Shown: positions 15,932 to 27,643, counted from the first letter of the stretch. The stretch: DNA of 64,000 nucleotides from Oharaeibacter diazotrophicus (GCF_004362745.1 NZ_SNXY01000006.1:1426001-1490000); one strand, 5' to 3'. Numbers and translations are program-made. The notes: generated from the letters alone by a model not told the origin.

Positions 15932-16633
15932 ATGTCACCCCGCAAGCTGGACAAGTCCCTGATCCGCGGTCTCGCCATCTTCCAGCAGATGACCGAGGAC
16001 GACCTCGACGCCGTGCTGGCGACGGCGTCGGTGCGCCAACTGCCCGAGGGCGCCACCGCCTTCGAGCAGGGCGTGACCGCGACCGAGTTCTTCGCCCTGC
16101 TGCACGGCCGCCTGAAGGTGGTGCAGACGACCCCGGACGGCCAGCAGGTGGTGGTCCGCCACGTCGGCCCGGGCGACATCTTCGGCATCGCCCGCGCCAT
16201 GCGCCGGCCGGACTATCCGGCCACCGCCACCGCGGTGGTGGAGAGCCTCGCGCTCGCGTGGCCGTCGAGCCAGTGGGAGCCCTTCATCGCGCGCAGCCCC
16301 GTGCTGGCGATGAACGCGCTGCAGACCGTCGGCCAGCGCCTCCAGGACGCCCACACCCGGATCCGCGAACTCTCCACCGAGGAGGTCGAACGCCGCATCG
16401 CCCACGCGCTGCTGCGCCTCGTCCGGCAGGCCGGCAGGAAGACCGAGGAAGGCATCCTGATCGACTTCCCCGTCACCCGCCAGGACATCGCCGAGATGAC
16501 CGGCACGACCCTGCACACGGTCAGCCGGGTGATGACGGCCTGGGAGGGCAAGGGGCTGGTGTCGAGCGCGCGCAAGAAGGTGATCGTCACCGACGCCCAC
16601 CGGCTGCAGGTGCTGGCCGAACGACCGGAGTGA
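15932..16633 (+). CDS. Crp/Fnr family regulator, NnrR/Dnr-like
   Basis: 233 residues. The cyclic-nucleotide-binding-like beta barrel spans about residues 15-125, the dimer helix about 125-145, and the winged helix-turn-helix about 150-225. The recognition helix region DIAEMTGTTLHTVSRVMTAWE matches NnrR/Dnr-type regulators, which read TTGNN-N4-NNCAA sites. The N-terminus lacks the cysteine cluster of FNR, so oxygen sensing by an Fe-S cluster is unlikely; Dnr-like proteins sense nitric oxide through heme. GAGGAG lies before the ATG at 15932. Divergent from the DUF59-ccoG operon, it is the obvious candidate to control the three boxes nearby. The exact ligand is inferred. Confidence 0.85.
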   Translation: MSPRKLDKSLIRGLAIFQQMTEDDLDAVLATASVRQLPEGATAFEQGVTATEFFALLHGRLKVVQTTPDGQQVVVRHVGPGDIFGIARAMRRPDYPATATAVVESLALAWPSSQWEPFIARSPVLAMNALQTVGQRLQDAHTRIRELSTEEVERRIAHALLRLVRQAGRKTEEGILIDFPVTRQDIAEMTGTTLHTVSRVMTAWEGKGLVSSARKKVIVTDAHRLQVLAERPE

Positions 16634-16649
16634 GCGGGGCGCGGCCGCC

Positions 16650-17543
16650 CTATCCTCGTTCCCGCGCGCCGATCCGCGCCGCGCGCTCGGCCTCGGTCAG
16701 GGCGACCAGACGCCCGGCGGCGGCGTTGCCGGCGCGGACGGCGGTGGCGATGTCGTCGCCGGCGGCGAGGCGGGCGGCGAGGACGCCGACGAAACAGTCG
16801 CCGGCGCCGTGGGTGGAGCGGACTGTGACCGCCGCGGCGGCGATCGTCTCGGCAACGCCGGGTCCGGCCACGGCGACGCCGGCGCCGCCGGCCGTGACGA
16901 CGGCGATCCGTCCGCCCGCGAGCCGCCCGGCGGCGGCGAGCGCCGCGGCGAGGTCCTCGACGGCGCCGCCGCCGAGCATCTCCGCCTCGACCGCGTTGAC
17001 CACGACGACGCCGACGTGGCCGAGCAGTTCCGGGTCCGGCGCCAGCGCAGGTGCGGCGTTCCAGACCACCACGAGCCCGCGCGCGGCGGCCGCTGCCGCG
17101 GCGGCGCGGTTCACGGCCGCCGGCACCTCGTTCTGCAGGACGAGGACGTCGCCGGGGCGCCAGCTCGCGACGGCGGCATCGGGGAGCGCGATCGAGCGGT
17201 TGACGCCGGAGACGACCACGGCGCCGTAGTCGCCGCCGGCGTCCTGGATCGCCACGCTGATCCCCGAGCCGGCGCCGGGCACGACCGCGACCGCGGCGAC
17301 GTCGACGCCGGCGGCCGCGAGGTTGCCGCGCAGCACGGCGCCGAAGGCGTCGTCGCCGACGGCGCCGACCATGGCGACGTCCGCCCCGGCGAGCACGGCC
17401 TCGACGGCCTGGTTGCCGCCCTTGCCGCCGCACTTCGGCCACCACGCCTCGCCGATCACCGTCTCGCCGCGGCGCGGCCGGTCCGGCGCGGCGACCATGA
17501 TGTCGTAGTGCAGGCTCCCGACGACGACGACCTTGCCCGGCAT
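16650..17543 (-). CDS. PfkB family sugar kinase, ribokinase-like
   Basis: 297 residues. PfkB signature 1 is GGKGGNQAVEAVLAGADVAMVG (residues about 39-60), with signature 2 near residue 245 as STHGAGDCFVGVLAARLA; the catalytic aspartate is in GAGD. The usual DTTGAGD is STHGAGD here, a modest deviation seen in some non-ribokinase members. It phosphorylates a carbohydrate with ATP; the sugar is not determinable. It is the last gene of the operon isomerase - RpiR regulator - kinase, nine bases behind the regulator stop with GAGGGAG as ribosome site. It converges with the Crp/Fnr gene at 16 bases. Confidence 0.88.
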   Translation of the reverse strand: MPGKVVVVGSLHYDIMVAAPDRPRRGETVIGEAWWPKCGGKGGNQAVEAVLAGADVAMVGAVGDDAFGAVLRGNLAAAGVDVAAVAVVPGAGSGISVAIQDAGGDYGAVVVSGVNRSIALPDAAVASWRPGDVLVLQNEVPAAVNRAAAAAAAARGLVVVWNAAPALAPDPELLGHVGVVVVNAVEAEMLGGGAVEDLAAALAAAGRLAGGRIAVVTAGGAGVAVAGPGVAETIAAAAVTVRSTHGAGDCFVGVLAARLAAGDDIATAVRAGNAAAGRLVALTEAERAARIGARERG

Positions 17544-17552
17544 GACGCTCCC

Positions 17553-18416
17553 TCAGCGGCGCTTGTCCCTGACCGACGACATGGTCTCGGCGAGGTTCCG
17601 TTCGGCGGTGTCGTAGTCGCGCTGCGCCAGCGCCACGAACACCGCGTCGAGGATGTTGAGCTGGGCGATCCGCGCCGCCGCGTTCTCCCCCGTCAGCGGC
17701 GAGCCGAGGGCGGTGGAGAGCAGCACGGCGTCGGCGAGGTCGACCAGCGGCGAGTTCGGGTAGTTGGTGACGGCGATCACCCGCGCCCCGCGCCGGCGCG
17801 CCGCCTGGACGGCGTCGAGCACCGTGGTCGAGCGGCCCGAGTGCGAGAAGGCGACGACGACGTCGTCCGGTCCGAGCAGCGAGGCCGACATCAGCATCAT
17901 GTGGGCGTCGTCGTGGACGTTGGCGCGGATGCCGATGCGCAGGAACTTGTGGGCGACGTCGCGGGCGATCTGGGCCGAGCCGCCGACGCCGTAGAAGTCG
18001 CGGATCCGGGCGCGGTGCAACAGGTCGACCGCGCGCACGAAGGCGTCGCGGTCGAGGATAGCCAGCGTCTCCTCGAGCGCCCGGATCGCGGTGCGGAACA
18101 CCTTCTCGACGATGGCGGCGGGGCTGTCGTCGCGCGAGACCTCGGCCGTGAGGTCGCTCGTCGGCAGGCCGTTGTACTCGACGAGCGCGACGCGCAGGTC
18201 CCGGAAGCCCTCGAAGCCGAGCTTCTTGCAGATCTTGACCACCATCGGGTCCGACACGCCGGCCCGCGCGGCGACCTCCTTCAGCGTGGTGCGGTCGTCG
18301 AGGGTCTTCCAGTCGAGCAGCATGCGGGCGACGCGCGCCTCGAGCGGCGTCAGCGTCGGCAGGATCATCCTGATCCGCGGCCCGACCGCGCGCGGGTCCC
18401 TGGCGTCCACCGTCAT
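17553..18416 (-). CDS. MurR/RpiR family sugar-responsive regulator
   Basis: 287 residues. The N-terminal helix-turn-helix (about residues 20-80) carries EVAARAGVSDPMVVKICKKLGFEGFRDLRV, the family signature. The C-terminal SIS domain (about 125-265) has FYGVGGSAQIARDVAHKFLRIG and VVAFSHSGRSTTVLDAVQAARRRG, the phosphosugar-binding loops. It should respond to a sugar phosphate produced or consumed by the flanking isomerase and kinase. The ATG at 18416 with GGGGCGGAG before it is preferred; upstream sequence is arginine-rich. Located between the isomerase and kinase genes, so probably autoregulated. Confidence 0.9.
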   Translation of the reverse strand: MTVDARDPRAVGPRIRMILPTLTPLEARVARMLLDWKTLDDRTTLKEVAARAGVSDPMVVKICKKLGFEGFRDLRVALVEYNGLPTSDLTAEVSRDDSPAAIVEKVFRTAIRALEETLAILDRDAFVRAVDLLHRARIRDFYGVGGSAQIARDVAHKFLRIGIRANVHDDAHMMLMSASLLGPDDVVVAFSHSGRSTTVLDAVQAARRRGARVIAVTNYPNSPLVDLADAVLLSTALGSPLTGENAAARIAQLNILDAVFVALAQRDYDTAERNLAETMSSVRDKRR

Positions 18417-18474
18417 CTCCGCCCCCGATTCGCGGCCCTGCCCTCGCCCATGATGGCGACGCGGACCGGCGCCG

Positions 18475-19473
18475 TCAGCGCCGGCCGTAGAGCGCCGCCG
18501 ACACCGCGCCCTGCCCCGCCACCGCGTCCTGGCGGGCGAGCGCGTCGGCGAGGGCGCTGTCGTCGTCGAGGTCGTCGGCGATCGCCAGTAGCCGGTCGAC
18601 GGTGGCGATGTTGACCGCGCATTCACAGACCGGATCCATCCCCGTGAAGTCGGGGAAGGTGTCGAAGTAGATCACGCCGTCGTAGCCGTCGCGCCGGATC
18701 CGCATCAGCAGCTCGAGCGTCTGCTGCGGATGGACGCTCGCGACCATCAGGCCGTCGTCGCGCTTGCCGTAGCCGTCGTTGAGGTGGACGCCGAGGATGC
18801 GGGCGTGGCGGGCGGCGAGCATGGCGACGAAGGCCGGCTGCTCGTCGGCGTAGAGCACGTGGGCGAGGTCGAGGGTGACGCCGAGGTTGGCCGCGCCGAC
18901 CTCGCGGATCGCCAGCAGCGTCGTCGCGCAGTCCGGCAGCACGCTGAAGGAGCGCGGCTCGTTCGGCTTGTACTCGATCGAGACCTTGCAGGCCGGATCG
19001 TGTTCGGCGACGGCGCGGATGCCCTCGAGCTCGAGGTCCCACAGCCGGCCGTAATCCGCCTGGAAGGCGTAGTCCCAGCCGTCCTGGCCGAGCCAGACCG
19101 TCATCAGGTCGCAGCCGATCGCCCGCGCCGCGTCGATGCCGCGTCGCGTCAGGTCGATCGCCTCGCGCCGCACCGCCGGATCCGGATTGGTGAAGGCGCC
19201 GAGCTTGAAGGCGGGGTTGCCGTAGTAGCGCATGGCGAGGCCGTTGACGGCGAGGCCGAGGTCGCCGATCGCCGCCGCGACCTCGCGCACCGTCTCGGGC
19301 GTCGCCTGATCGGGGAAATTGAGGTCGAGGTGGGTCAGGCCCGGCACCGTCGCCGCCCGCGCCGCCATCTGCAGCGTGCTCGGCCGGCCGCCCTGGCCGG
19401 GCCAGTGCAGGTGGGCGCCGCTCGCGAAGGAGTTGAGCCGCGTGGCGTAGCGCCGCTTGCAGTCTGGGATCAC
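18475..19473 (-). CDS. sugar phosphate isomerase/epimerase (xylose isomerase-like TIM barrel)
   Basis: 332 residues of the AP endonuclease 2/xylose isomerase-like fold. Metal and substrate motifs include VSIEYKPNEPRSFS (Glu near residue 170), LGVTLDLAHVLYADEQP (Asp/His near 205), ILGVHLNDGYGKRDDGLMVASVHP (His/Asp near 240) and DGVIYFDTFPDFTG (near 270). Such enzymes isomerise free or phosphorylated sugars or inositols using Mn or Co. First gene of a three-gene operon with the RpiR regulator and PfkB kinase; no transporter is visible, so the substrate remains open. The 198-base upstream region (19474-19671) is AT-richer and holds TTCATGAA within TCGTGAATTTCATGAAGC, a possible operator. Confidence 0.8.
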   Translation of the reverse strand: MIPDCKRRYATRLNSFASGAHLHWPGQGGRPSTLQMAARAATVPGLTHLDLNFPDQATPETVREVAAAIGDLGLAVNGLAMRYYGNPAFKLGAFTNPDPAVRREAIDLTRRGIDAARAIGCDLMTVWLGQDGWDYAFQADYGRLWDLELEGIRAVAEHDPACKVSIEYKPNEPRSFSVLPDCATTLLAIREVGAANLGVTLDLAHVLYADEQPAFVAMLAARHARILGVHLNDGYGKRDDGLMVASVHPQQTLELLMRIRRDGYDGVIYFDTFPDFTGMDPVCECAVNIATVDRLLAIADDLDDDSALADALARQDAVAGQGAVSAALYGRR

Positions 19474-19671
19474 GATCGGTCCTCCGAGGTCGTGTGGAAA
19501 CTAGAACTTCACGGCACGTGGATCAAGTCGTGAATTTCATGAAGCTCGAATCGGTGCGGTCGCCCGCGTCGTGGCGGCGGCTGGTCGGATGATTGCGGCT
19601 CCGTAAAAACACGTTGCGAGCGGGTCGCTGTCAGAATATTAGGATGTACGAAAATAACTACGGAGCCCGAG

Positions 19672-20007
19672 ATGTTCCACTTCGTGCCGCCGAGCGACCT
19701 CGTCGCCCTCTCCGCCGACGAGGTCCACGTCCTCGCCGGTGTCGGGCGGATCGCCCTGGTCGACGTGCGCGAGGCGGCGGAATGGACGGCCGAGCGCATC
19801 GCCGGCGCCATCCATGCGCCGCTGTCCGGGCTGGCGGAGAGCGCGGGCTCGCTGCCGGTCGACCGCCCGGTGGTGTTCTACTGCCTCGCCGGCGGCCGTT
19901 CGGCGCGCGCAGTGGCGCTGTGCCGCTGGATGGGCTTCCCGTTCGACCGGGTGATGGCCGGCGGCCTGTCCGCCTGGAAGACCGCGGGTCTGCCGACCCG
20001 AACCTGA
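19672..20007 (+). CDS. rhodanese-like single-domain sulfurtransferase
   Basis: 111 residues, one rhodanese domain. LVDVREAAEWTAERIAGAIHAPL (residues about 29-51) is the CH2A region, and the active-site loop is YCLAGGRSA with catalytic Cys71. The six-residue loop after the cysteine fits a GlpE/PspE-type sulfurtransferase that handles thiosulfate or persulfide. No signal peptide, so cytoplasmic. It stands alone, divergent from the sugar operon, with an AT-rich leader (ATATTAGGATGTACGAAAAT) directly upstream that is unusual for this genome and probably holds its promoter. Confidence 0.88.
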   Translation: MFHFVPPSDLVALSADEVHVLAGVGRIALVDVREAAEWTAERIAGAIHAPLSGLAESAGSLPVDRPVVFYCLAGGRSARAVALCRWMGFPFDRVMAGGLSAWKTAGLPTRT

Positions 20008-20249
20008 ACGGCTTCCCCTCCCTGCGGCGCCGTCGCCGCCCCCATGGGCGACGCCGTCGCGGGTCCCGGACCGGACGCCGATCTTCCGCCGGCGTCCGGT
20101 CCGGGAGAGACGCGGGAACGCCCCCTTCCCAGCGACGGCGTGTCGCCGCCTACGCGGTTCTGCCGTCGGGGAAAACCAGGTACCGTGGCGCGACCGTGGC
20201 CGACTCCGGCCACCGCATTGCGACCACCGCATCGATCCGGGATACGTCC

Positions 20250-20543
20250 ATGACCGCGCTCGCCAACGTCTTCTTCAAGGTTCCCGTGATCGGCTGGCTC
20301 GCAAGGGACGCCGTCCACGGCCGTGACGACGCCAAATACTGGTTCGTCTTCAACTTTGCCGTCACCTTCGTGGTGATGACGTGGACCTTCGGCTACCCGT
20401 TCGTGATCGTCTACGCGCTGACCATGACCGCCTGTGGCATCCTCGGCCTGATCGTGCTGACCGCCGGCGACCTGTTCGACGGCGATAAGCGCCGCCGGCG
20501 CCGCGCCGCGGCCGCCGCCGTGAAGCCGCGCAAGGGGCTGTGA
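20250..20543 (+). CDS. hypothetical small membrane protein, 97 residues
   Basis: Residues 30-50 (FVFNFAVTFVVMTWTFGYPF) and 52-75 (VIVYALTMTACGILGLIVLTAGDLF) form two hydrophobic helices. The N-terminus MTALANVFFKVPVIGWLARDAV is amphipathic, and the C-terminus is strongly basic (KRRRRRAAAAAVKPRKG). A two-span inner-membrane protein with a cytoplasmic basic tail is likely. It was placed at the ATG at 20250 because upstream frame sequence is low quality. No family recognised; neighbours (rhodanese, DUF779/aldehyde dehydrogenase) give no hint. Confidence 0.65.
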   Translation: MTALANVFFKVPVIGWLARDAVHGRDDAKYWFVFNFAVTFVVMTWTFGYPFVIVYALTMTACGILGLIVLTAGDLFDGDKRRRRRAAAAAVKPRKGL

Positions 20544-20581
20544 GGTTTCACCCGTAACGTCGCGTGCCGTGGGGACTTTGC

Positions 20582-20604
20582 GGGATCGGCAAGATGCCGG
20601 TCCC
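20582..20604. terminator. hairpin between convergent genes
   Basis: GGGATCGGCA and TGCCGGTCCC pair across an AGA loop with one G-T pair. It lies between the stops of the small membrane protein and the convergent DUF779 gene, and could serve both. Confidence 0.4.
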
Positions 20605-20629
20605 TGACGGCCGCGACGAGGCGTGCCGC

Positions 20630-20992
20630 TCACCCCACCGGATCCAGTGCCGCCACCTCGTCGTCGGTGAACACCCGGCTGCGGGTGAGGAAGCGGACGC
20701 CCTCGGGGGCCTCGAGCGAGAAGCCCGAGCCGCGGCCCGGCACGACGTCGATGATCAGCTGGGTGTGGCGCCAGTATTCGAACTGCGACGCGCTCATGAA
20801 GAAGTCGCAGCCGCCGATCGCGCCGAGGCGGACGTCGCTCGCGCCGGTGCGGAACTCGCCGGCCTGGTAGCACATCGGCGCCGAGCCGTCGCAGCAGCCG
20901 CCGGACTGGTGGAACATCAGCGGCCCCACCCGCCGCCTCAGCTTGTCGATCAGGGCGAGCGCCGCCTCCGTCGCCGTCACGCGTTCGACCAT
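20630..20992 (-). CDS. DUF779 protein, aldehyde dehydrogenase partner
   Basis: 119 residues of the DUF779 family. Cysteine-rich motifs MFHQSGGCCDGSAPMCY (residues about 26-42) and IGGCDFFMS (near 58) are diagnostic; WRHTQLIIDVVPGRGSGFSLEAPEG follows. These proteins are almost always encoded beside ExaC/AldA-type aldehyde dehydrogenases, as here, and may handle metal or thiol chemistry needed by the enzyme, though the role is not settled. GGAGGAGGG precedes the ATG at 20992. It lies 150 bases downstream of the dehydrogenase gene on the same strand, so the two form one transcript. Confidence 0.9.
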   Translation of the reverse strand: MVERVTATEAALALIDKLRRRVGPLMFHQSGGCCDGSAPMCYQAGEFRTGASDVRLGAIGGCDFFMSASQFEYWRHTQLIIDVVPGRGSGFSLEAPEGVRFLTRSRVFTDDEVAALDPVG

Positions 20993-21142
20993 CGGTTTGC
21001 CCTCCTCCTGGAAACGAAGATCCCCCGGGCGCGGCGGCGCCCGGGGGCAGGCCCCGGCGGGAGTCGGTGCCGGAGCGCGGGAGTTCGTCCCGGGCCGGTC
21101 CCGCGCGGCGCCCGGCAAGGGGCCGCGCGGGGCTTTCCCGGA

Positions 21143-22663
<1,521 letters not shown>

Positions 22664-22956
22664 CGTCTTCCTCCCTGCGCCTCCCGCCGGCCCTCCGGGC
22701 AGCCGACGGCGTTTCCACCGTCCCGCGACGGTGGATGGTTCCGGCCGACCCGGCGGCCGCTGTCCTTCGATGGATCCGCTGTTCGGTGCAGGATGGATCC
22801 CGCCGTGCCCGGCACGAGCGAAAACGCCCGCGGTTCCCTGTGGAACCCGCGCCGGCGACCGACCCTCCGGCCGGTCCACGTCTCGATCCGTCGTCCTCCC
22901 GACGTCCTCGTCTCCTGCCCCGGACGCTATACCCGTCGATGAATAACGCAACCGAC

Positions 22957-23025
22957 CGAAAGTACGGTTTGCACCAAAGAAGGACGGCACGACCCGCCGT
23001 TTTCCGCCGCCTCCGTACGAAAGTA
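22957..23025 (-). promoter_or_regulatory. paired direct repeats TACTTTCG upstream of aldehyde dehydrogenase
   Basis: On the minus strand TACTTTCG occurs at 22957-22964 and 23018-23025, 61 bases apart and each embedded in similar context (CGTACTTTCGGTCGG and CCTACTTTCGTACGG). Same-face spacing of about six helical turns suggests a binding site for an activator. Confidence 0.35.
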
Positions 23026-23055
23026 GGAGGCTCCGGCCGCGGATGGTTGTCAATT

Positions 23056-23077
23056 GTAATTCCCAATCGGGAATTAC
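23056..23077. promoter_or_regulatory. 22-base perfect inverted repeat
   Basis: Arms GTAATTCCC and GGGAATTAC flank AATC. It is AT-rich against a very GC-rich background and lies 109 bases after the cupin gene stop and about 390 bases before the aldehyde dehydrogenase start, both on the minus strand. It could be an operator or a transcript-end hairpin; no T-run follows. Confidence 0.45.
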
Positions 23078-23186
23078 GCAGCGCGTGTTTCCACGTAGGG
23101 GACGGTCCGGTGCGGCCGGAATCGAAACGGCGCGCCGCCCCTTTTCGGAGCGACGCGCCGCGAAGGGCGTCGGAATCGTGCCGCGA

Positions 23187-23675
23187 TCAGGCGGCGGGAG
23201 AGAGCATCTCGCGCATCGCGCTCTTCATGCGCAGCGCAAAGGCGAGCGGCAGCGGCATGGTGCGCCGGCAGAAGGCGAGCTTGCGGACGTGATCGTCGAT
23301 CGCCCAGGTCGCCCAGGTGCCGCCGGCGAAATAGCCTATGTCGCCGGCGCGCAGCGTCCTGACCGTGCCGTCCTCGGCGGTCACCGTCACCGAACCCGAC
23401 AGGATCAGCACGGTCTCCTCCCAGCCGAAGTGCCAGCGGAAGGTGCCGGCGGTGCATTCCCAGACGTGGGTCGAGGCCGACTGGTCGTTGGCGGCCGAGT
23501 GCAGGCCGGAGCGCGCCCGTGGATCGCCCGAGACGATCCACGACGGCTCGATCGGCGCGTCGTCGAGCACCACCTCGTCGAGACCCGAGACCACCAGCGC
23601 CTGCCGCGGCAGCCGCGGCGGCACCGCGGCGGCCATGAAGCTCAGGGTGCTCGCGAGCATCATCTTCAGCTGCAC
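23187..23675 (-). CDS. cupin-domain protein (DUF861-like)
   Basis: 162 residues with one cupin barrel at about residues 55-145. Visible strands include [49 protein letters not shown] and [19 protein letters not shown]. The pattern W-x-C-x-x-G-x-F-R-W-x-F with ETVLIL matches the DUF861/EutQ-like cupins, of unknown catalysis. The N-terminal 45 residues include a hydrophobic [16 protein letters not shown] segment that could be a weak signal. It shares the strand with the aldehyde dehydrogenase gene but is separated by over 500 bases. Confidence 0.75.
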   Translation of the reverse strand: MQLKMMLASTLSFMAAAVPPRLPRQALVVSGLDEVVLDDAPIEPSWIVSGDPRARSGLHSAANDQSASTHVWECTAGTFRWHFGWEETVLILSGSVTVTAEDGTVRTLRAGDIGYFAGGTWATWAIDDHVRKLAFCRRTMPLPLAFALRMKSAMREMLSPAA

Positions 23676-23772
23676 CGGTCGTCCTCCCCCGTATGTTCCA
23701 TCCGTCGGGAGACGATAGCAGCCGACCCTCGACGGCCGGTTGCCCCGGTCCGTCGCATTTTAACGAACGGCC

Positions 23773-24471
23773 TCAGAGCCCGGCGTCGGCGAGGAAGCCG
23801 CGGATGGCGTGGGTCACCGCCTCCGGCCGCTCGAGGGTGGCGAGGTGGCCGCAGACCGGCATCACGGCGAGGCGGGAAGCGCCGATCGCGTCGGCGATCT
23901 CCTCGGCGTGCTCGGGCGGCGTGATCCGGTCGCGGTCGCCGACGACCACCAGGGTCGGCACCGCGATCGCCGCGAGGTCGGGCCGCGAGTCCGGACGGGA
24001 CAGGATGGCGCGCTGCTGGCGCACGAAGGCCTCCGGTCCGGTCGCCTCGGCCATCGCCCGCACCACCGGGCCGAGCCGTTCGACGGCGCCCTCGGCGACC
24101 AGCAACGGGATCTGCATCGTCGGGATGTCGGCGAAGCGGCCACCCTCGGCGAGCGCGATCTGGCGCTCGCGCCGCTCGACGGCGTCGGGCGCGTCGGGCC
24201 GGGCGGTGGTGTCCATCAGGATCAGCCCGGCGACGCGCTCGGGGGCCTGCCGCAGGATCTCGAAGGCGACGTAGCCGCCCATCGACAGGCCGCCGAGCAC
24301 GAAGCGCTCCGGCGCGTCGGCGAGCACGGCGGCCGCGACGTCGGCGACCCGGTCCTGGCGGCCGTGGCAGGCGACCATGACGCCGCGCTCGGTCGACAGC
24401 GCCTCGATCTGGTCGGCGAACAGCGTCGCGGTGCAATTGAGCCCGGGCACGAGGACGATCGGCAGGGTCAT
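23773..24471 (-). CDS. alpha/beta hydrolase
   Basis: 232 residues, alpha/beta hydrolase fold. Oxyanion-hole region VLVPGLNCTATLF (residues about 6-18), nucleophile elbow GLSMGGYVAFEIL (Ser near 63), acid VVVGDRDRITPPEHAE (Asp near 178) and histidine in CGHLATLERPEAV (near 208). It looks like a small esterase or lactonase; substrate unknown. No signal peptide, so cytoplasmic. The ATG at 24471 is preferred over the longer arginine-rich frame. It is divergent from the RNA helicase gene. Confidence 0.85.
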   Translation of the reverse strand: MTLPIVLVPGLNCTATLFADQIEALSTERGVMVACHGRQDRVADVAAAVLADAPERFVLGGLSMGGYVAFEILRQAPERVAGLILMDTTARPDAPDAVERRERQIALAEGGRFADIPTMQIPLLVAEGAVERLGPVVRAMAEATGPEAFVRQQRAILSRPDSRPDLAAIAVPTLVVVGDRDRITPPEHAEEIADAIGASRLAVMPVCGHLATLERPEAVTHAIRGFLADAGL

Positions 24472-24625
24472 GGCGGTTCCTTCTGTTCGGCCGGGTCGGC
24501 GCGCGCGGCGGCGGGCCCGGCCCGGATTACCACGGGCGGGGCGGCGATCGAACCGCCCCGTCGGCACCCGCCTTGCGCCGGCGCCACAGGCCCGCGTCTT
24601 TTTGGCGGTTTTCGGCCGGAAAAGG

Positions 24626-24653
24626 TTGACAGCACTGAAGTTCCGCCTATGTT
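24626..24653 (+). promoter_or_regulatory. sigma-70 type promoter of the RNA helicase gene
   Basis: A perfect -35 TTGACA (24626-24631) and a -10 TATGTT (24648-24653) are 16 bases apart. The transcript would have a leader of about 90 bases, a common length for cold-inducible helicase mRNAs. Confidence 0.6.
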
Positions 24654-24751
24654 CGGGCGCGTCTTTCCCGGCCCGTGACCATCACGCTCCGGCCCTCAGG
24701 ACGACCGCTTTCCACAACGCGCCGTCCCAACCTTCAGAACGTTCCGACGAC

Positions 24752-26353
<1,602 letters not shown>

Positions 26354-26360
26354 CGCCGCT

Positions 26361-26393
26361 CCGGAGCCCCTCCCCTCCGGGGACGGGCTCCGG
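26361..26393. terminator. bidirectional hairpin terminator
   Basis: CCGGAGCCC and GGGCTCCGG enclose a smaller CCCC/GGGG stem. It is placed eight bases after the helicase stop and just before the convergent stop at 26405. No long T-run. Confidence 0.6.
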
Positions 26394-26404
26394 CCGACGC
26401 GCCG

Positions 26405-27643
26405 TCAGCGCGAGACGTTCGCGATGCCGTAGGCCGTGCCGGCGCCGAGGACGTTGTGGACGATCGCGAGCGATCCGTCCTTCAGTCGCACCGTGTTCAT
26501 GGTGTCGAGCAACGACGGCGACATCCCGCTGCGGGACGTACGCGGCGCGTAGAGCGGCTTGCCCTTGCGGTCGAAGCCGCGATGCTGGTAGGCGACCGCG
26601 CCGCCCGTGCCCTTCGAGACCCAGGCGATCACGAAGCCGCCGCTCGCGAGCGGCTGCACCTCCGGCGCGATCTGCATTCCCGCCCGCACCGTGTTGACCA
26701 GGAAGTCGGGCCCCGCCGGGATGCCGGTCGCCGACAGGATGCGCGCGCGGATCTCCCAGCGGTCGAAGGACGACGTGGTGGTCCGCTCGAGGCTCGGCCA
26801 GGTCACGACGATGCGCCCGTCCGCGAGCCGCGCCATGCTCGCCTCGAACGGCGTGTAGTAGAAGCTCGCCACGTTGGCCATGGTCGTCGTGTTGATCTTG
26901 ATCGGTGCGCCCACCGGCTTGCCGCCCGCCCCGAGGCGATGGGCCATCAGCGCCACAGGATAGGTCCCGCGCCGGCGCAGGTGCAGACCGAGCGTGCCGC
27001 CCTGGCGGTCGATCAGCGCGAAGTCGGTGTTGACGAAACCGTCCTGCTGTTCGCCCGCGGCGCCGTTCAGACCGGCGCTGCCGGGCAGCACGGTGAGGTC
27101 GGCCTTCAGACGGATGACCCGGATGATCTCGCGCGCCGGCAACGGCACCGCCTCGACGTCGGTGTAGGCCACCGAGATCGTGCCGTCCGCGCCCTTGGTG
27201 GCGGCGAGGTGGCGGTCGTCGACCGGCACGAGGTCGGTGGTGCGCAGGACGGTCGCCGTCGACGGCCGCACGATCGCGGCGTTGAGCGAGACGGTGAAGA
27301 AGCGCCCCATGCCGTGCCAGAACACCGCCACGTCGGTGGCCGACACCGGCACCAGCACGACGCCGCCGAGGTCGTGCTGCGACTGGCGGCGCGGCTCGAT
27401 GGCGAAGGCCGCCCCGATCGGCCGCCCGGTGCGCGAGAAGCGGCGCCCCTGCAGCGTCGCGTGACCCGTGGGCGTGTCGGAACGCCACACCCCGAAGAAG
27501 CCGTCGCCGTAGCGGATCAGTTCCATGTCGCCGCCCATCGCACCGGTGAGGACGACGGGCTTGTCCGGCACGGCGGCGCCGGCGGTCGCGGTGGCGAGCA
27601 GCAAGGCGGCCAGAAGCGTCGAGATCGTTCGACCGAAGCGCAA
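26405..27643 (-). CDS. secreted protein of unknown function with beta-repeat segments
   Basis: 412 residues. It starts with TTG at 27643 behind a strong AGGGGGGG ribosome site; the N-terminus LRFGRTISTLLAALLLATATAGAAV is a clear Sec signal. The body holds repeated WD-like or FG-GAP-like units such as GGFVIAWVSKGTGGAVAYQHRGFD and RIVVTWPSLERTTTSSFDRWEIRARI, of the kind that recur in extracellular beta-propellers (VVTW..., ...RxFDxxG, FLVNT). No catalytic motif was recognised. Convergent with the helicase gene and divergent from a GGDEF gene. Sugar or surface binding is possible but not shown. Confidence 0.6.
   Translation of the reverse strand: MRFGRTISTLLAALLLATATAGAAVPDKPVVLTGAMGGDMELIRYGDGFFGVWRSDTPTGHATLQGRRFSRTGRPIGAAFAIEPRRQSQHDLGGVVLVPVSATDVAVFWHGMGRFFTVSLNAAIVRPSTATVLRTTDLVPVDDRHLAATKGADGTISVAYTDVEAVPLPAREIIRVIRLKADLTVLPGSAGLNGAAGEQQDGFVNTDFALIDRQGGTLGLHLRRRGTYPVALMAHRLGAGGKPVGAPIKINTTTMANVASFYYTPFEASMARLADGRIVVTWPSLERTTTSSFDRWEIRARILSATGIPAGPDFLVNTVRAGMQIAPEVQPLASGGFVIAWVSKGTGGAVAYQHRGFDRKGKPLYAPRTSRSGMSPSLLDTMNTVRLKDGSLAIVHNVLGAGTAYGIANVSR

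Larger units (their letters stand above)
22664..23186. other. long leader/promoter region of the aldehyde dehydrogenase gene
   Basis: 523 bases without a convincing gene. It includes an AT-richer patch (about 22935-23080) with direct repeats at 22957 and 23018 and an inverted repeat at 23056. No -24/-12 sigma-54 element was found by eye. Confidence 0.5.
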
